From JBDTNL01 sp039933785 (GTDB lineage Bacteria > Acidobacteriota > Thermoanaerobaculia > Multivoradales > JAGPDF01): a stretch of DNA of 64,000 nt. The DNA lies in the NCBI GenBank assembly GCA_039933785.1, contig JBDTNL010000001.1:124001-188000 (forward strand), written 5' to 3'. Made by a program: the position numbers and the translations under genes. Below the pieces are notes generated by a model. That model saw only the letters and a list, made by a program, of their open reading frames with translations. It had not been told where the DNA came from and searched no databases. Positions 8,902 to 17,745 of this stretch are shown one piece after another (the stretch's first letter is position 1; every line of letters starts with the position of its first letter).

Positions 8902-10953
8902 CTATGCTCCTTCCGGCTTGCAGAATCGAAGGTCACCGTCCCCTACGAGCAGAAACGACAGTGCCCTCCAACCTTGCCGAGCATTGTTGTCGCCTGCTCT
9001 GGCACAGTGAAGGGTTTTGTAGAAGACCTCGTTGATTGACCGACTTTCGGTCGCGCCGGCGAGCTCGGCCCGAAAGCAGTTCAAGAACCGACCGGCGAGA
9101 TCCGGCGCGATGTCGGCGTTTGTCGTAATGACGGAGCTCACTCCCGTCCGATTGAATCGTTCCGCGAATGACTGAGTTTCTCCGTGACCGCTGCTGCAAG
9201 CGTCGATGACAACGAGGGACGGCGATGCGAAGCCGTGGTCAATTCCTAGCGCCGTGACGACCGGGCCACCCGCATGGGAGTACAGCGTGCCATGGTCCGC
9301 GTCGTGATGACTGAGCAGAGTCAGGCAGAGCGGCTCCTCCTCCTCACCCGCGGCGAGCCACGCGCCCAAGTCGTCGATCGCTCCACCCAGGCGATCGGGC
9401 TCCTCGACCAGAGCGATAGCGTCATTCAGCGTTTGGTCTCCATCGTTAGGCAAACTTGCTTTGAACCGCGAAATACAGGCATCTCCTCGGTGCGGAAAGC
9501 GTAGTGGCAGCGGATTCTCGATGGCGTATAGAAAACCGAGCAGATGATCTTCCTCTAGGGCGGCGTCGTCCCAAACATCCGGCTCGTGGATCACGTCATC
9601 GACATCGAGCAAGCCGAGCGGGATCGGCAGCAGGTCACCGTCCTTGCCGTACGCGAAACGAACGAAGATACGAGGGGTGGGCCCGGCTACGTTGGCGTGC
9701 TGAAGACGGTCGGAAAGGAATCGGGCAAATGCCTCACGGGCGAGGGCTCGGGAGCGGTCACGGGCCGTGTCGTTCGGTTTGAGTCGCTCGGAGAGCCGAA
9801 CAGGTTTTGGAAAGAGCGCGTTGTAGAGCACGAGCCCACTAGTGCGAACGGCTTCCTTGGCGCCGGTGCTCTGTCGGATGTGCTCGCGCAAGAGCTTTGC
9901 GAGCTCTTCCGCGGTTTGTTCCTTGAGGGGCCAGGTGTGGTACCCGGGGTCGGAGCAGTGTTCGCACCAGAATACGCCGTACGGGTGGCCGCCGAACAAA
10001 TCCATGAAATGCAGTGCAGCGTCCGGGCGCGAAGGTAGTTCCGCGGGTAATGCACCGAGTATCGGCCCGGCGAGCGATGAGACGTGATTGGGATGCGGCC
10101 CGCACTCCGCCTCGACGTCCGCGGCCGGAGCGACGCAGACCGGCACGGGTATCTCGCCGATCGGTTGCCCCTGGTACCAGAGGCTCAGGACCAACTCGGT
10201 GATGCCGTCTTGTGGCGTCGCGCGGAGATTGAAGGACAGGCTACCGAAGAGCAGGCTGGAAGTGCTGGCATCCGCTTTTCGAAGCGCCCAGAGATCCTCG
10301 CTAAGGCCTGGACTGGCCTGCCACTCGCGAATTCGTTTGAGCGAAATGCTCAGAGTCTTCCGCGCCGGCTCTTCTAGCGAGAGGGCGTCCGCGTCGAACA
10401 GCGTCAGGACGTCGACCTGGATCTCATCTTCCGTCCGAATTTTCAGAAGTTCATCCAAGAAGGCTCGAACGCTAGGCTGGATCACGTTTGAGACGACCAA
10501 GGGATCGCGATATCGACCAGGGCCCAGGTCCAGGTACAGCACGCCGGTCCCCGATGGCTCGAGGTGGTCGACAGGCGTGAAAGCCGGCGCTGATCCACTT
10601 CGCCCGCGGCCGCTCTCGAGCCAGTAGTTCCACCACAGCGGAGGGGCTCTGAAATCGCTCCTCACTTCAAGCGGCGGGTCTAACGATGTCAAGGTGAAGT
10701 CTGGCTGGGGGGCCGATAGAGCCCGGGCATCGACGGACCGGGAGCGAGCCCGGACTCTTGCGGCCCAATCCGTATCGAAGAAGTCTCGTCCTCGCAAATC
10801 GGCCGTGGCCCCGAACCTCGCCGCGACCTCAGTGGCATCTGGTCCGACAGCGGGAGACGCCCCAGTGGAGGCGCACGCACCGAAGGACAGGCCCAAAACG
10901 CTGAGGACTGCCGATGCCAGGGCGGAACACTGCCTGGAAAATCGATAGGTCAT
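8902..10953 (-). CDS. Lipoprotein with C-terminal CHAT (caspase-like) domain
   Basis: A 683-aa protein with a lipoprotein signal (LSVLGLSFGAC, Cys about 26). The N-terminal ~350 residues are unassigned and contain scattered cysteines (for example CEHCSDPGYHTW). The C-terminal ~300 residues fit a CHAT caspase-like peptidase: a GDLLPIPLGLL segment (the usual strand before the catalytic region), a His-rich strand LTLLSHHDADHG (His549-His554) and the catalytic-Cys strand VVIDACSSG (Cys586), then TGVSSVITTNADIAPDLAGRF, where CHAT proteins carry their conserved G-x-SV segment. The His/Cys dyad is intact. CHAT proteases known from defence systems are cytoplasmic, so a lipid-anchored form is unusual. 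It is followed after 2 bases by the metallophosphoesterase. Confidence 0.75.
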   Translation of the reverse strand: MTYRFSRQCSALASAVLSVLGLSFGACASTGASPAVGPDATEVAARFGATADLRGRDFFDTDWAARVRARSRSVDARALSAPQPDFTLTSLDPPLEVRSDFRAPPLWWNYWLESGRGRSGSAPAFTPVDHLEPSGTGVLYLDLGPGRYRDPLVVSNVIQPSVRAFLDELLKIRTEDEIQVDVLTLFDADALSLEEPARKTLSISLKRIREWQASPGLSEDLWALRKADASTSSLLFGSLSFNLRATPQDGITELVLSLWYQGQPIGEIPVPVCVAPAADVEAECGPHPNHVSSLAGPILGALPAELPSRPDAALHFMDLFGGHPYGVFWCEHCSDPGYHTWPLKEQTAEELAKLLREHIRQSTGAKEAVRTSGLVLYNALFPKPVRLSERLKPNDTARDRSRALAREAFARFLSDRLQHANVAGPTPRIFVRFAYGKDGDLLPIPLGLLDVDDVIHEPDVWDDAALEEDHLLGFLYAIENPLPLRFPHRGDACISRFKASLPNDGDQTLNDAIALVEEPDRLGGAIDDLGAWLAAGEEEEPLCLTLLSHHDADHGTLYSHAGGPVVTALGIDHGFASPSLVVIDACSSGHGETQSFAERFNRTGVSSVITTNADIAPDLAGRFLNCFRAELAGATESRSINEVFYKTLHCARAGDNNARQGWRALSFLLVGDGDLRFCKPEGA

Positions 10954-11083
10954 GGTCGCTCCTTACCTTCATGGGAGCTGCATGGGAGCGACATAGCCGC
11001 ACAAGAGTTTTTCAACATGGCGCCTGGGGCGCCTGAAGTCCGTCTTGAGCGCAGGCAGTGATACGGTCTCAGCCGCAGCTCGG

Positions 11084-11596
11084 ATGTCTACCCTCTCCGT
11101 CTCCTCGGCCTACTACGCCTCCAGCGTGGCGGACTTCCTTACTGAGTCTCGTGAGTCCATCCTGGGCGCGCTCGCATCGAACAGCGGCTCGATCGAAGCA
11201 TCGCAGCGTGACGCGTGGCTCACTGAGATCGAGGTGCTCAAGAGGGCCCTCGAAGGCCTCGAAGGTACCCTATTCCTGGAGTTCGTTGTGCCACGCGTCG
11301 GAAGCCGCATCGACGCCGTGGTGGTCTCGGGGTCGACCGTATTTGTGATCGAGTTCAAGGTCGGTGAGCGCGAGTTCAGGACCCACGACTACGACCAGGC
11401 CTGGGACCACGCGCTCGATCTCAAGAACTTTCACCTCGCGAGCCACGCGGCCCCGATTCTCCCGATCCTCGTGCCGACCGAAGCGGAGCACCGCGAGTTG
11501 GAAGCCCGAGCCCGGCGCACGACTTGGTCTTTGCCCCCATGCGATGCAACGCGGTCGACCTGGCGCTGGCAATTCGACGCCTTGCCCGAGACGTGA
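11084..11596 (+). pseudogene. N-terminal PD-(D/E)XK-like domain of a DUF2075/Schlafen-like protein, truncated
   Basis: The first ~140 residues match the N-terminal part of DUF2075-type ATPase/helicase proteins: LEGTLFLEFVVPRVGSRID, VFVIEFKVGE, AWDHALDLKNFHLASH and PILPILVPT. Asp77, Glu90 and Lys92 (D...ExK) fit a PD-(D/E)XK nuclease core. Full-length members continue for several hundred residues with Walker motifs. Here the similarity ends near 11515 and the frame runs through ~27 unrelated residues to a stop. It is probably a broken gene, although an isolated nuclease domain could still fold. A TTG at 11045 could extend the start. It meets a truncated minus-strand gene, which suggests a deletion junction. 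Confidence 0.6.
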
Positions 11597-11885
11597 GGTG
11601 CCGGCGCCACGGCGCGTTCGAGACGATGATGCGATAGACCGAATGCGGATCCTGCAGCGGTTCAGGCGCCGAGCTCAGGCGCTGCTCGACGTCTTGAAGC
11701 ACGGCCTGGCCGCGCACGGGATCGAACGCTCGATCGCTGTAGAGCCTGAGCCTTCCGCTCTCGGTTTCATAAGCGTAGAGCGGCTCGGGGAACAGCAGCA
11801 CGAGGAGGCCGCCGATGACCACCGCGGCAGCGACCAGCGCGGAGGTCCACGCGAGGCGTCGATAGTTTGGGCGGTATCGGAGCAA
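11590..11885 (-). pseudogene. Membrane-anchored hypothetical protein, 3' end lost
   Basis: Read on the minus strand from a TTG at 11885, about 98 residues look like real protein: an N-terminal anchor (LVAAAVVIGGLLVLLF), then LYAYETESGRLRLYSDRAFDP and HSVYRIIVSNAPWRRHL. After this the frame continues into sequence that belongs to the oppositely oriented DUF2075 fragment and stops at 11421, so the native C-terminus is missing. The family is not identified. Together with the neighbouring fragment it marks a recombination joint near 11515-11600. Confidence 0.4.
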
Positions 11886-12726
11886 GGCTGGACGCTAACA
11901 GCATCCAATTCGCCCGGACAAGGCGCCATCCAAAGCAGCAGCCGCAGCGCTGTTTCACACCGAGCCAGGGCAAGCTGCCGTACGAATCCGTCACCACCCA
12001 CCCCGCGACCGCCAGAGCCCACGTCACGACGAACTCGCTCCACTGGAAAGGAGTCATGTTGCCTTTCACCAGCGCAGGGATCCAGACGAGGACAAAAAAC
12101 AGCCCCATCTGCAACGACGAGAGCGCCGCCGCCAGCCGTGCGTACACACCGACAACGATGGCGACACCGGCCACCATGAAGGCGGCGCCGGTGAAATACG
12201 CCCAGAACTCATGCCCCGGCAGCCAGCCCGGCACCACCGAGGCGGTGTTCTCGAGGTATTGGAAATGCGCGATGCCGAAGGGAATCAAGGCAAGGCCGTA
12301 GAGCACCCTCGCGATACGGAGGCCGCGGTCGCCGGTCGCAAACGGCAGGCGCCGCTTGTCCTCATCGCTCGCGAACTCGACGTACAGCACCCACGCGGCC
12401 GCCAGAAGTACGGCGACCTTGCAGTCCGACCACCACGCCCCGATGTTCGGCGAGACAATGAAGACCGGTGCTCTCACCAGCAGAAACCAGAGCGCCAGAT
12501 ACGCCACCAACACCCGCGCCGCGGGCGTGACCGTGCGGCGCCAGAGCAGGCCGACCCCGCAAGCGAGCGACACGAGGGCGCAGAGATACGCCAGCGCCGT
12601 CGGCGCGGGCACGTACTTGGGTATCGGCGTCCAGATCTGGCTGAAGTCGCCTTTGACGAAACCCATGATTCCGAGGGCGATCATGGTCAGGGCGAAGACT
12701 GCGTGGCTTGGTTTGGGGAAGCGCAT
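11767..12726 (-). CDS. DoxX-like multi-pass membrane protein
   Basis: Residues about 5-230 contain seven or eight hydrophobic segments (HAVFALTMIALGIMGFV, ALAYLCALVSLACGVGLLW, ARVLYGLALIPFGIAHF, FTGAAFMVAGVAIVVGVYA, WALAVAGWVVTDSY), the pattern of DoxX-like inner-membrane proteins. Function is unknown. The ATG at 12726 starts directly before the first membrane segment; an upstream start at 12864 would add a Pro/Ser/Ala-rich cytoplasmic tail. The last ~65 residues after PWLGVKQR are Arg/Cys-rich, unlike the rest, and overlap the next minus-strand reading frame by 119 bases. This suggests a frameshift near 11950 that prolonged the protein. Confidence 0.65.
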   Translation of the reverse strand: MRFPKPSHAVFALTMIALGIMGFVKGDFSQIWTPIPKYVPAPTALAYLCALVSLACGVGLLWRRTVTPAARVLVAYLALWFLLVRAPVFIVSPNIGAWWSDCKVAVLLAAAWVLYVEFASDEDKRRLPFATGDRGLRIARVLYGLALIPFGIAHFQYLENTASVVPGWLPGHEFWAYFTGAAFMVAGVAIVVGVYARLAAALSSLQMGLFFVLVWIPALVKGNMTPFQWSEFVVTWALAVAGWVVTDSYGSLPWLGVKQRCGCCFGWRLVRANWMLLASSLAPIPPKLSTPRVDLRAGRCRGGHRRPPRAAVPRAALRL

Positions 12727-13230
12727 CGCGCGATCTTTTCCCGGGACGCGGGCACTGCGACGGCCTGCGGGCTGGGATGCAGGGTCTTGGTGCGATGCCG
12801 GAGGGGATTCGGGCGCGCTGGCCGGCTGTCGGGTGAGGTCCTGCTCGTCGGCCGGATCGGACAAAATGCCGCGCGGCGAACGCGCCTCGGAGAACGTACT
12901 GCGCGCCCTTTACAGAGACGGACGGCTGCGATTCGCTTGGCGCTTCTGTCGGAGTGGAGTCCGCTCCAAAATTCTGTCAGGACTATCCGCGTCCGAGCAG
13001 CTTCTTTCCAGATGGACAACCTTTCGGCGCTCTCCGCCGCAAGAGAGTCCCTGAGGCGCCCTCGAACAGGGCAGTGAATGGAGAGGGACAATCGGATGGT
13101 CAGAGCGCCCGATGGGGCACCGGGACCTGATTGGCACCGGCCTGTGCGATATTGCTTTGTGAAGTACTGCCAATCATCCGCAGAGGTTGTTCGAAATACG
13201 CGCGCCGCTATCGCTCGAAGGAGCTGACCA
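12727..13230. other. Gene-free region upstream of the CBASS operon
   Basis: No convincing gene. The open frames here are shadows without recognisable motifs. The right half should hold the promoter for the plus-strand CBASS operon. TTGGCA at 13131-13136 could be a -35 box, but no matching -10 box lies at proper spacing, so no promoter is called. AAGGAG near 13218, about 8 bases before the ATG at 13231, is a good ribosome binding site. Confidence 0.5.
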
Positions 13231-14178
13231 ATGACTGAGCCGACCAAGAGTGTACCGAGGGCCGAGCCGCTTCGTGTCTTGGCCCTCGATGGCGGTGGTG
13301 CCAAAGGCTTCTACACGCTCGGAGTGCTAAAGGAAGTAGAGGCGCTGGTAGGCCGACGCCTGCACGAACACTTCCACCTGGTATTCGGGACCAGCACGGG
13401 CGCGATCATCGCGTCGCTACTCGCGTTAGGTCGCGACATCGACGAAATTCTGAGCCTCTACCGGGACCATGTCCCGGCGGTCATGTCTGAGCGGAAGCCT
13501 GCTGCGCGCTCCCGCGCCCTGAAAAGGCTAGCCATCGATGTCTTCGGTAATGCGATGTTTCAGGATGCCAAGACGAGCATAGGGGTCGTAGCAGCGAAGT
13601 GGCTGACCGAGCGCCCGATGATCTTCAAAAGCAGCGTAGGCCAGGCCCATGGCCGTGTCAGCACCTTCGTCCCGGGGTTCGGTGTAAGCATTTCCGACGC
13701 CGTACAAGCCTCCTGCTCGGCCTATCCCTTCTTCGAGCGCAAGACCGTCCGCACGTCACTGGGCGAGAGCATCGAATTGGTCGACGGAGGGTACTGCGCC
13801 AATAACCCGACGCTCTACGCCGTCGCGGACGCGGTTAACGCGCTGCAGTGCGATCGAGGCAGCATTCGTCTCCTCAGCGTCGGCGTGGGGAACTACCCCG
13901 AACCGAAGCCCCGTCTCTTCATGCGGCTTGCTCGGAAATACGTCGTTAGCGTCCAGCTGCTGCAGAAGACACTTGAAATCAATACGCAGTCGATGGATCA
14001 GCTCAGGCAGGTTCTCTTCCACGACGTGCCGACGATTCGAGTCAGCGACTCCTTTACACAACCCGAGATGGCTACCGACCTCTTGGAGTATGACCTGAAC
14101 AAGCTCGATATTCTGTTTCAACGCGGCAGAGAATCATTCGCGTCCCGCGAGCAACAGCTTAGGAACCACCTCAAGTGA
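13231..14178 (+). CDS. capV: CBASS effector: patatin-like phospholipase CapV
   Basis: A 315-aa patatin-like lipase and the probable killing effector of the CBASS operon. The oxyanion-hole motif DGGGAKG (residues 20-26), the nucleophile elbow GTSTG (Ser55) and the catalytic Asp in VDGGYCANNP (Asp185) are all present, so it should hydrolyse phospholipids. In characterised CBASS, CapV is switched on by the cyclic dinucleotide made by the adjacent CD-NTase (3'3'-cGAMP for the Vibrio cholerae system) and destroys the membrane, causing abortive infection. It lacks a signal peptide and membrane helices, as expected for a cytoplasmic effector. It is first in the operon, 39 bases before the CD-NTase. 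The family assignment is strong; the nucleotide signal is inferred. Confidence 0.92.
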   Translation: MTEPTKSVPRAEPLRVLALDGGGAKGFYTLGVLKEVEALVGRRLHEHFHLVFGTSTGAIIASLLALGRDIDEILSLYRDHVPAVMSERKPAARSRALKRLAIDVFGNAMFQDAKTSIGVVAAKWLTERPMIFKSSVGQAHGRVSTFVPGFGVSISDAVQASCSAYPFFERKTVRTSLGESIELVDGGYCANNPTLYAVADAVNALQCDRGSIRLLSVGVGNYPEPKPRLFMRLARKYVVSVQLLQKTLEINTQSMDQLRQVLFHDVPTIRVSDSFTQPEMATDLLEYDLNKLDILFQRGRESFASREQQLRNHLK

Positions 14179-14217
14179 GGCCGGAGGTTGGGATTGTAGT
14201 CACAACAGGGAGGCAGC

Positions 14218-15255
14218 ATGTTCAACTGCAGCGGCGAGATGGCTGAGTATCACACCGACGAAGTCGTACTTCCCGGCACCGAGCAGGCTGAGATGCGCGA
14301 CAGGAGGAATGCGGGACGCACGCGCCTGGAAAGAGGCTTAGAGCGCGATGGACATCCACCACCGAGGGAAACCGCTTCCCAAGGGTCATACTCGATGCGA
14401 ACGATGGTGAAGGATGAGGAGTGTGACTACGATATCGACGACGGCGCCTACTTCCGGCGGGAGGCACTGCAAACCGCGGAGGGCCAGGATGTGGCGCCGG
14501 CGGCAGCGCGAGCGCGTGTTCGCGCGGCACTGCAACAGGATGATCGCCTCGCATTCGACGCAGAATTGAAGCCAAATTGTGTGCGCCAGCGCTATCCACA
14601 GGGGTATCACATCGACGTCGCGGTCTATCGAGTTTTCTGCAAAGAGGGCGGGGAGGAGACTTACGAGCACGCCAGCGGTGAGGTATGGAGGGAGTCGGAT
14701 GCCCGCGCGATTACCCGCTGGTTCAAGGGGATCGTAGGTGACCTCGCCAGCGGACAAGCCGACGGCCAGCAACTCCGCCGCATCGTACGTTTAACGAAGA
14801 AGTTCTCTCGCAGCAGGGGCGCCCCCTGGAAGGGCAAGACGACAAGCGGGATCTGCATCACACGACTCGTGGTGGACGAGTACGTTGGCGCCGCGGGGGA
14901 CGATCGAAGTCTGCGTGATACCTGGGTCGCGATCGCGGAGCGCCTCGCGAGGTCCACCGAGATTGAACACCCCGTGCTCGATGGTCAGCTCTTGGCGGCC
15001 GAGAATGATGGTGAGGTTGCGTTTGTGCGGGGGTGCCTCGACGAGGCCTTAGCAGTCTTGGGTGTCCTCGACCGCGGGGATTGCTCTAGAAGGGAAGCCC
15101 GCAAAGCCTGGGACGACGTTTTCAACACGACGTTCTTCAGCGACCTGCCGCTTGAGGATCCTGACGACGGCAACAATAAGGGCTCCAGAGGGCCCTTCGT
15201 CGTGACTTCGAAGAACGTGGCGCGGCGCGACGACGGCGGTCGGCAATACGGCTGA
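14218..15255 (+). CDS. CBASS CD-NTase (DncV-like cyclic dinucleotide synthase)
   Basis: A 345-aa cGAS/DncV-like nucleotidyltransferase, the infection sensor and signal synthase of the operon. The nucleotidyltransferase helix motif is QGSYS (Gly56-Ser57), followed by the catalytic pair DIDDG (Asp72, Asp74) and a third Asp in GYHIDVAVYR (Asp133). The DIDDG form resembles V. cholerae DncV, so 3'3'-cGAMP is the likely product, but the clade was not tested. The C-terminus is a flexible GPFVVTSKN...GRQYG tail ending in Gly, the type of end to which Cap2 attaches targets. The start has AGGGAGG only 4 bases upstream; the ATG at 14239 is an alternative. It is 4 bases from cap2. Confidence 0.9.
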   Translation: MFNCSGEMAEYHTDEVVLPGTEQAEMRDRRNAGRTRLERGLERDGHPPPRETASQGSYSMRTMVKDEECDYDIDDGAYFRREALQTAEGQDVAPAAARARVRAALQQDDRLAFDAELKPNCVRQRYPQGYHIDVAVYRVFCKEGGEETYEHASGEVWRESDARAITRWFKGIVGDLASGQADGQQLRRIVRLTKKFSRSRGAPWKGKTTSGICITRLVVDEYVGAAGDDRSLRDTWVAIAERLARSTEIEHPVLDGQLLAAENDGEVAFVRGCLDEALAVLGVLDRGDCSRREARKAWDDVFNTTFFSDLPLEDPDDGNNKGSRGPFVVTSKNVARRDDGGRQYG

Positions 15256-15259
15256 GGCT

Positions 15260-16978
15260 ATGGATTTCACCACCGCTTTCGCCCGGGCCATTGAGTTGGA
15301 ACTTGCGAAGCAGCGCCGCGGCGGCTGGCGCAGAGCGAACGACCGAGAAGCGGTGGCTTGGTCGGGCACCCGGCAGTTTAGTGCGCTGTGGCGAATTCGG
15401 CTCCCGGCGAGGCTAGGTTTTGGCGAACGCCTGACTCACTTCTTTCTCGGCATCGATCGCCGCTTTCCTTGGTCGGAGCCCAGGGTTGCTGCACCGGAAG
15501 TTCCCACGGACTACTCGTGGCCCCACATAGAGCCCGATGGCGTGCTCTGTCTGCCGGAAACAGACGCCGGACAGGGCGCTGGCGCCCGCGCGATTTGGGT
15601 TCTCGGTGCCGCCGTCGACCTGCTATCGCTTGACACCGCGACGCGTCGCGATGAGTTTGCGCGCGAGTTTGCGACCTATTGGTCTCGGAGAGCGACTACA
15701 TCGCAGCGTGTGATCAGCCTATGCAGGCCGACCGGCCCATCGCGGGAAGTCTGCTACTGGCGTGCCGCGGACGAAACGTTCTGTGTCGTCGGCGACGGCG
15801 AGCAAGAAGTAGCGGCGTGGCTGGCCAATTCCGGTCGTGCAGCGAACACTGGGAGGACTTTCCTGAGCCGCCTCGTCTGGCTCGACGCCCCGCCGGTGCC
15901 GGTTGACTTTCCAGTCGTCGCAGCCAATGTCGTCGACCTTTGTGTTGACATGGACCTATCAGGCTATCTACGAAAAGGAGAGAGACTTCGAATCCTACTC
16001 GGCGCGCAAACCGTCACGGGACCTGTTTTGGTCGGCGTAACCCTTCCGGAGTTTCGCAAGGCCCGGAGTCGCAAATGGATTGGAAAGAAGGAGGGCACGG
16101 CTTTGCCTGATTCGCGCCCTGCCGGAGCCACACAATGGACGATGTTCCGGGAGCCACCTCTCGCCGATCGAGCCGTAGAGCGCAATGTCGTTGAACGAGC
16201 CGACGCGGCATGGATTCATGGGCGCGGGGCGCCCGGAGATCACGAATCATTGATGGGCGCGCGCGCGGCAGTAGTCGGGTGTGGCTCGTTGGGCTCGGCC
16301 GTTGCTCGGCTGCTCGCTCAGGCGGGAGTGGGAGAGCTTCTATTCGTCGATGGTGACACCTTGTCGTCGGCCAACACCGGCCGCCATGTCTTGGGAAGCA
16401 CGTTCGTGAGAGCCAACAAGGCGAGGGCGATGAAGACGGCCCTAAATCGCGACTTTCCGCACGTTGTCGTCGAGGCCGTACCAGAGTATGTCGAAAACCT
16501 CGGCGAGGCGGACTGGGGACGCCTTGATCGCTGCGACGTTGTTGTCAGCGCCGGTATCGATCTCGCTGGTGAAGCGTCACTAGACGCCTGGCGGAGTGCT
16601 GATGAGCGCTGCCCGTGGGTAGCATCCTGGGTAGAGGAGTATGCAGTCGCAGGGCATGCTGTCCTTCTGTTCGGCACCGACAAATTGTTGGCACGATTCG
16701 ACGCGAGCGGTCGACCAGACTTCCGACTGAGCGACTGGCCGAATGGTAGCGGTCTACTTGAGGCGGGGTGCGGCAACAGCTTCCAACCATTCTCGGCGAT
16801 TGACCTCGCGGGCACCTCCATGCTCGTCGCCCGCGCCGTGCTTGACGTCCTCACTCAAGTTGCGCGTGAGACTTGTCGAAGAGAGTGGCTGGGCGACCGA
16901 GCGCGCGTCGTCCAACTTGGTGGTGTACCGCGCCCGACCTTCGACTTATCGCACGGCGCACGGGATCTAACATGGTGA
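15260..16978 (+). CDS. cap2: CBASS Cap2: E2-E1 ubiquitin-like conjugation enzyme
   Basis: A 572-aa fusion of an E2-like domain and a ThiF/E1-like domain that, in type II CBASS, links the C-terminus of the CD-NTase to target molecules and primes it. The E2 part (about 1-150) has PHIEPDGVLCLPE with the predicted catalytic Cys97. A linker region spans about 160-325. The E1 part begins near 330 with the Rossmann motif VVGCGSLG (338-345) and VDGDTLSSANTGRHVLG for adenylation. The best E1 active-site candidate is Cys504 in EAGCGNSFQPFS. Its stop overlaps the cap3 start (ATGGTGA), which implies translational coupling. Length and order match known cap2 genes. Confidence 0.92.
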   Translation: MDFTTAFARAIELELAKQRRGGWRRANDREAVAWSGTRQFSALWRIRLPARLGFGERLTHFFLGIDRRFPWSEPRVAAPEVPTDYSWPHIEPDGVLCLPETDAGQGAGARAIWVLGAAVDLLSLDTATRRDEFAREFATYWSRRATTSQRVISLCRPTGPSREVCYWRAADETFCVVGDGEQEVAAWLANSGRAANTGRTFLSRLVWLDAPPVPVDFPVVAANVVDLCVDMDLSGYLRKGERLRILLGAQTVTGPVLVGVTLPEFRKARSRKWIGKKEGTALPDSRPAGATQWTMFREPPLADRAVERNVVERADAAWIHGRGAPGDHESLMGARAAVVGCGSLGSAVARLLAQAGVGELLFVDGDTLSSANTGRHVLGSTFVRANKARAMKTALNRDFPHVVVEAVPEYVENLGEADWGRLDRCDVVVSAGIDLAGEASLDAWRSADERCPWVASWVEEYAVAGHAVLLFGTDKLLARFDASGRPDFRLSDWPNGSGLLEAGCGNSFQPFSAIDLAGTSMLVARAVLDVLTQVARETCRREWLGDRARVVQLGGVPRPTFDLSHGARDLTW

Positions 16979-17505
16979 GGCGGCGCGCCGAGGCGCCCCC
17001 CGTTCGCATCGCGAAGATCGCGAAGGCCTCCCAGCATCTCGTTCTCGAGCAGGGCGCGTGCGATCATTTCGTACGGCAACGTCAGCATCCGAGCGACGCC
17101 AGCGAAGCGGGTGGACAGATTTTCGGAAGTGTTACAGACGAGTGCGTGCGAGTCGTTGTTGCCACCGGCCCGTACGTCGGCGATGTGCGGTCCCGCTACT
17201 CGTATCGCTCCGATCCGCGCTCTGCACAACGAGAGATCTCGCGCCAGGCTGCGCTCGGCCTGCTGTATCTCGGGGAATGGCACACGCACCCCGAGGCATA
17301 TCCGCAGCCGTCGTCACACGACCGAGAGGCCGCGAAGACGCTGTTCCATCGCTCTCGACTGAATACGAATGCTCTGCTTAGCATTATCGTTGGCCAGGGT
17401 TCCGGGTCGGAAAGCATCGCCGTTTTTCGCAACGACGGTGTGTCACTCAGACGACTGAGTTGGTCTTCCAGTGTTGACCTGGAGGCGGTCCCGGCCGGGG
17501 TCTGA
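16972..17505 (+). CDS. cap3: CBASS Cap3: JAMM-family isopeptidase
   Basis: A 177-aa JAB/MPN zinc protease that in type II CBASS reverses Cap2 conjugation of the CD-NTase. The JAMM site is complete: Glu in SEAGGQIFGSV, then EWHTHPEAYPQPSSHD, which fits HxH-x(7)-S-x-x-D. The start is the ATG at 16972, overlapping the cap2 stop by 7 bases, a sign of coupled translation; longer upstream frames lie within cap2. It is the last clear CBASS gene. The next gene begins 240 bases downstream. Confidence 0.92.
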   Translation: MVRRRAEAPPVRIAKIAKASQHLVLEQGACDHFVRQRQHPSDASEAGGQIFGSVTDECVRVVVATGPYVGDVRSRYSYRSDPRSAQREISRQAALGLLYLGEWHTHPEAYPQPSSHDREAAKTLFHRSRLNTNALLSIIVGQGSGSESIAVFRNDGVSLRRLSWSSSVDLEAVPAGV

Positions 17506-17745
17506 CGTCAATGGCAAAGGGCCCGCGGCGCAATGTCTGCCGGCCGAAGCGCCAGCGCGGGGGCGGTGCTGCTTGTTTTTCGGGAAGCTGCGTCGGATCA
17601 GCGCGATCGCGTCGGGGCCACTGGCGAGGCGACGTCGCTTGAATTGCAGAGGCACTCCCCGGTGCTCCTCTCACCGCTGAAGAAACGAATGAGGACTAAG
17701 TCGACAACTAGCAATGCCCTAGACAATCAAGACAGGAGCACCGGC

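Noticed and set aside
13131..13160. TTGGCA followed by GATATT as a sigma-70 promoter for CBASS
   Set aside because: The spacing between the boxes is about 11 bases, too short for a functional promoter.
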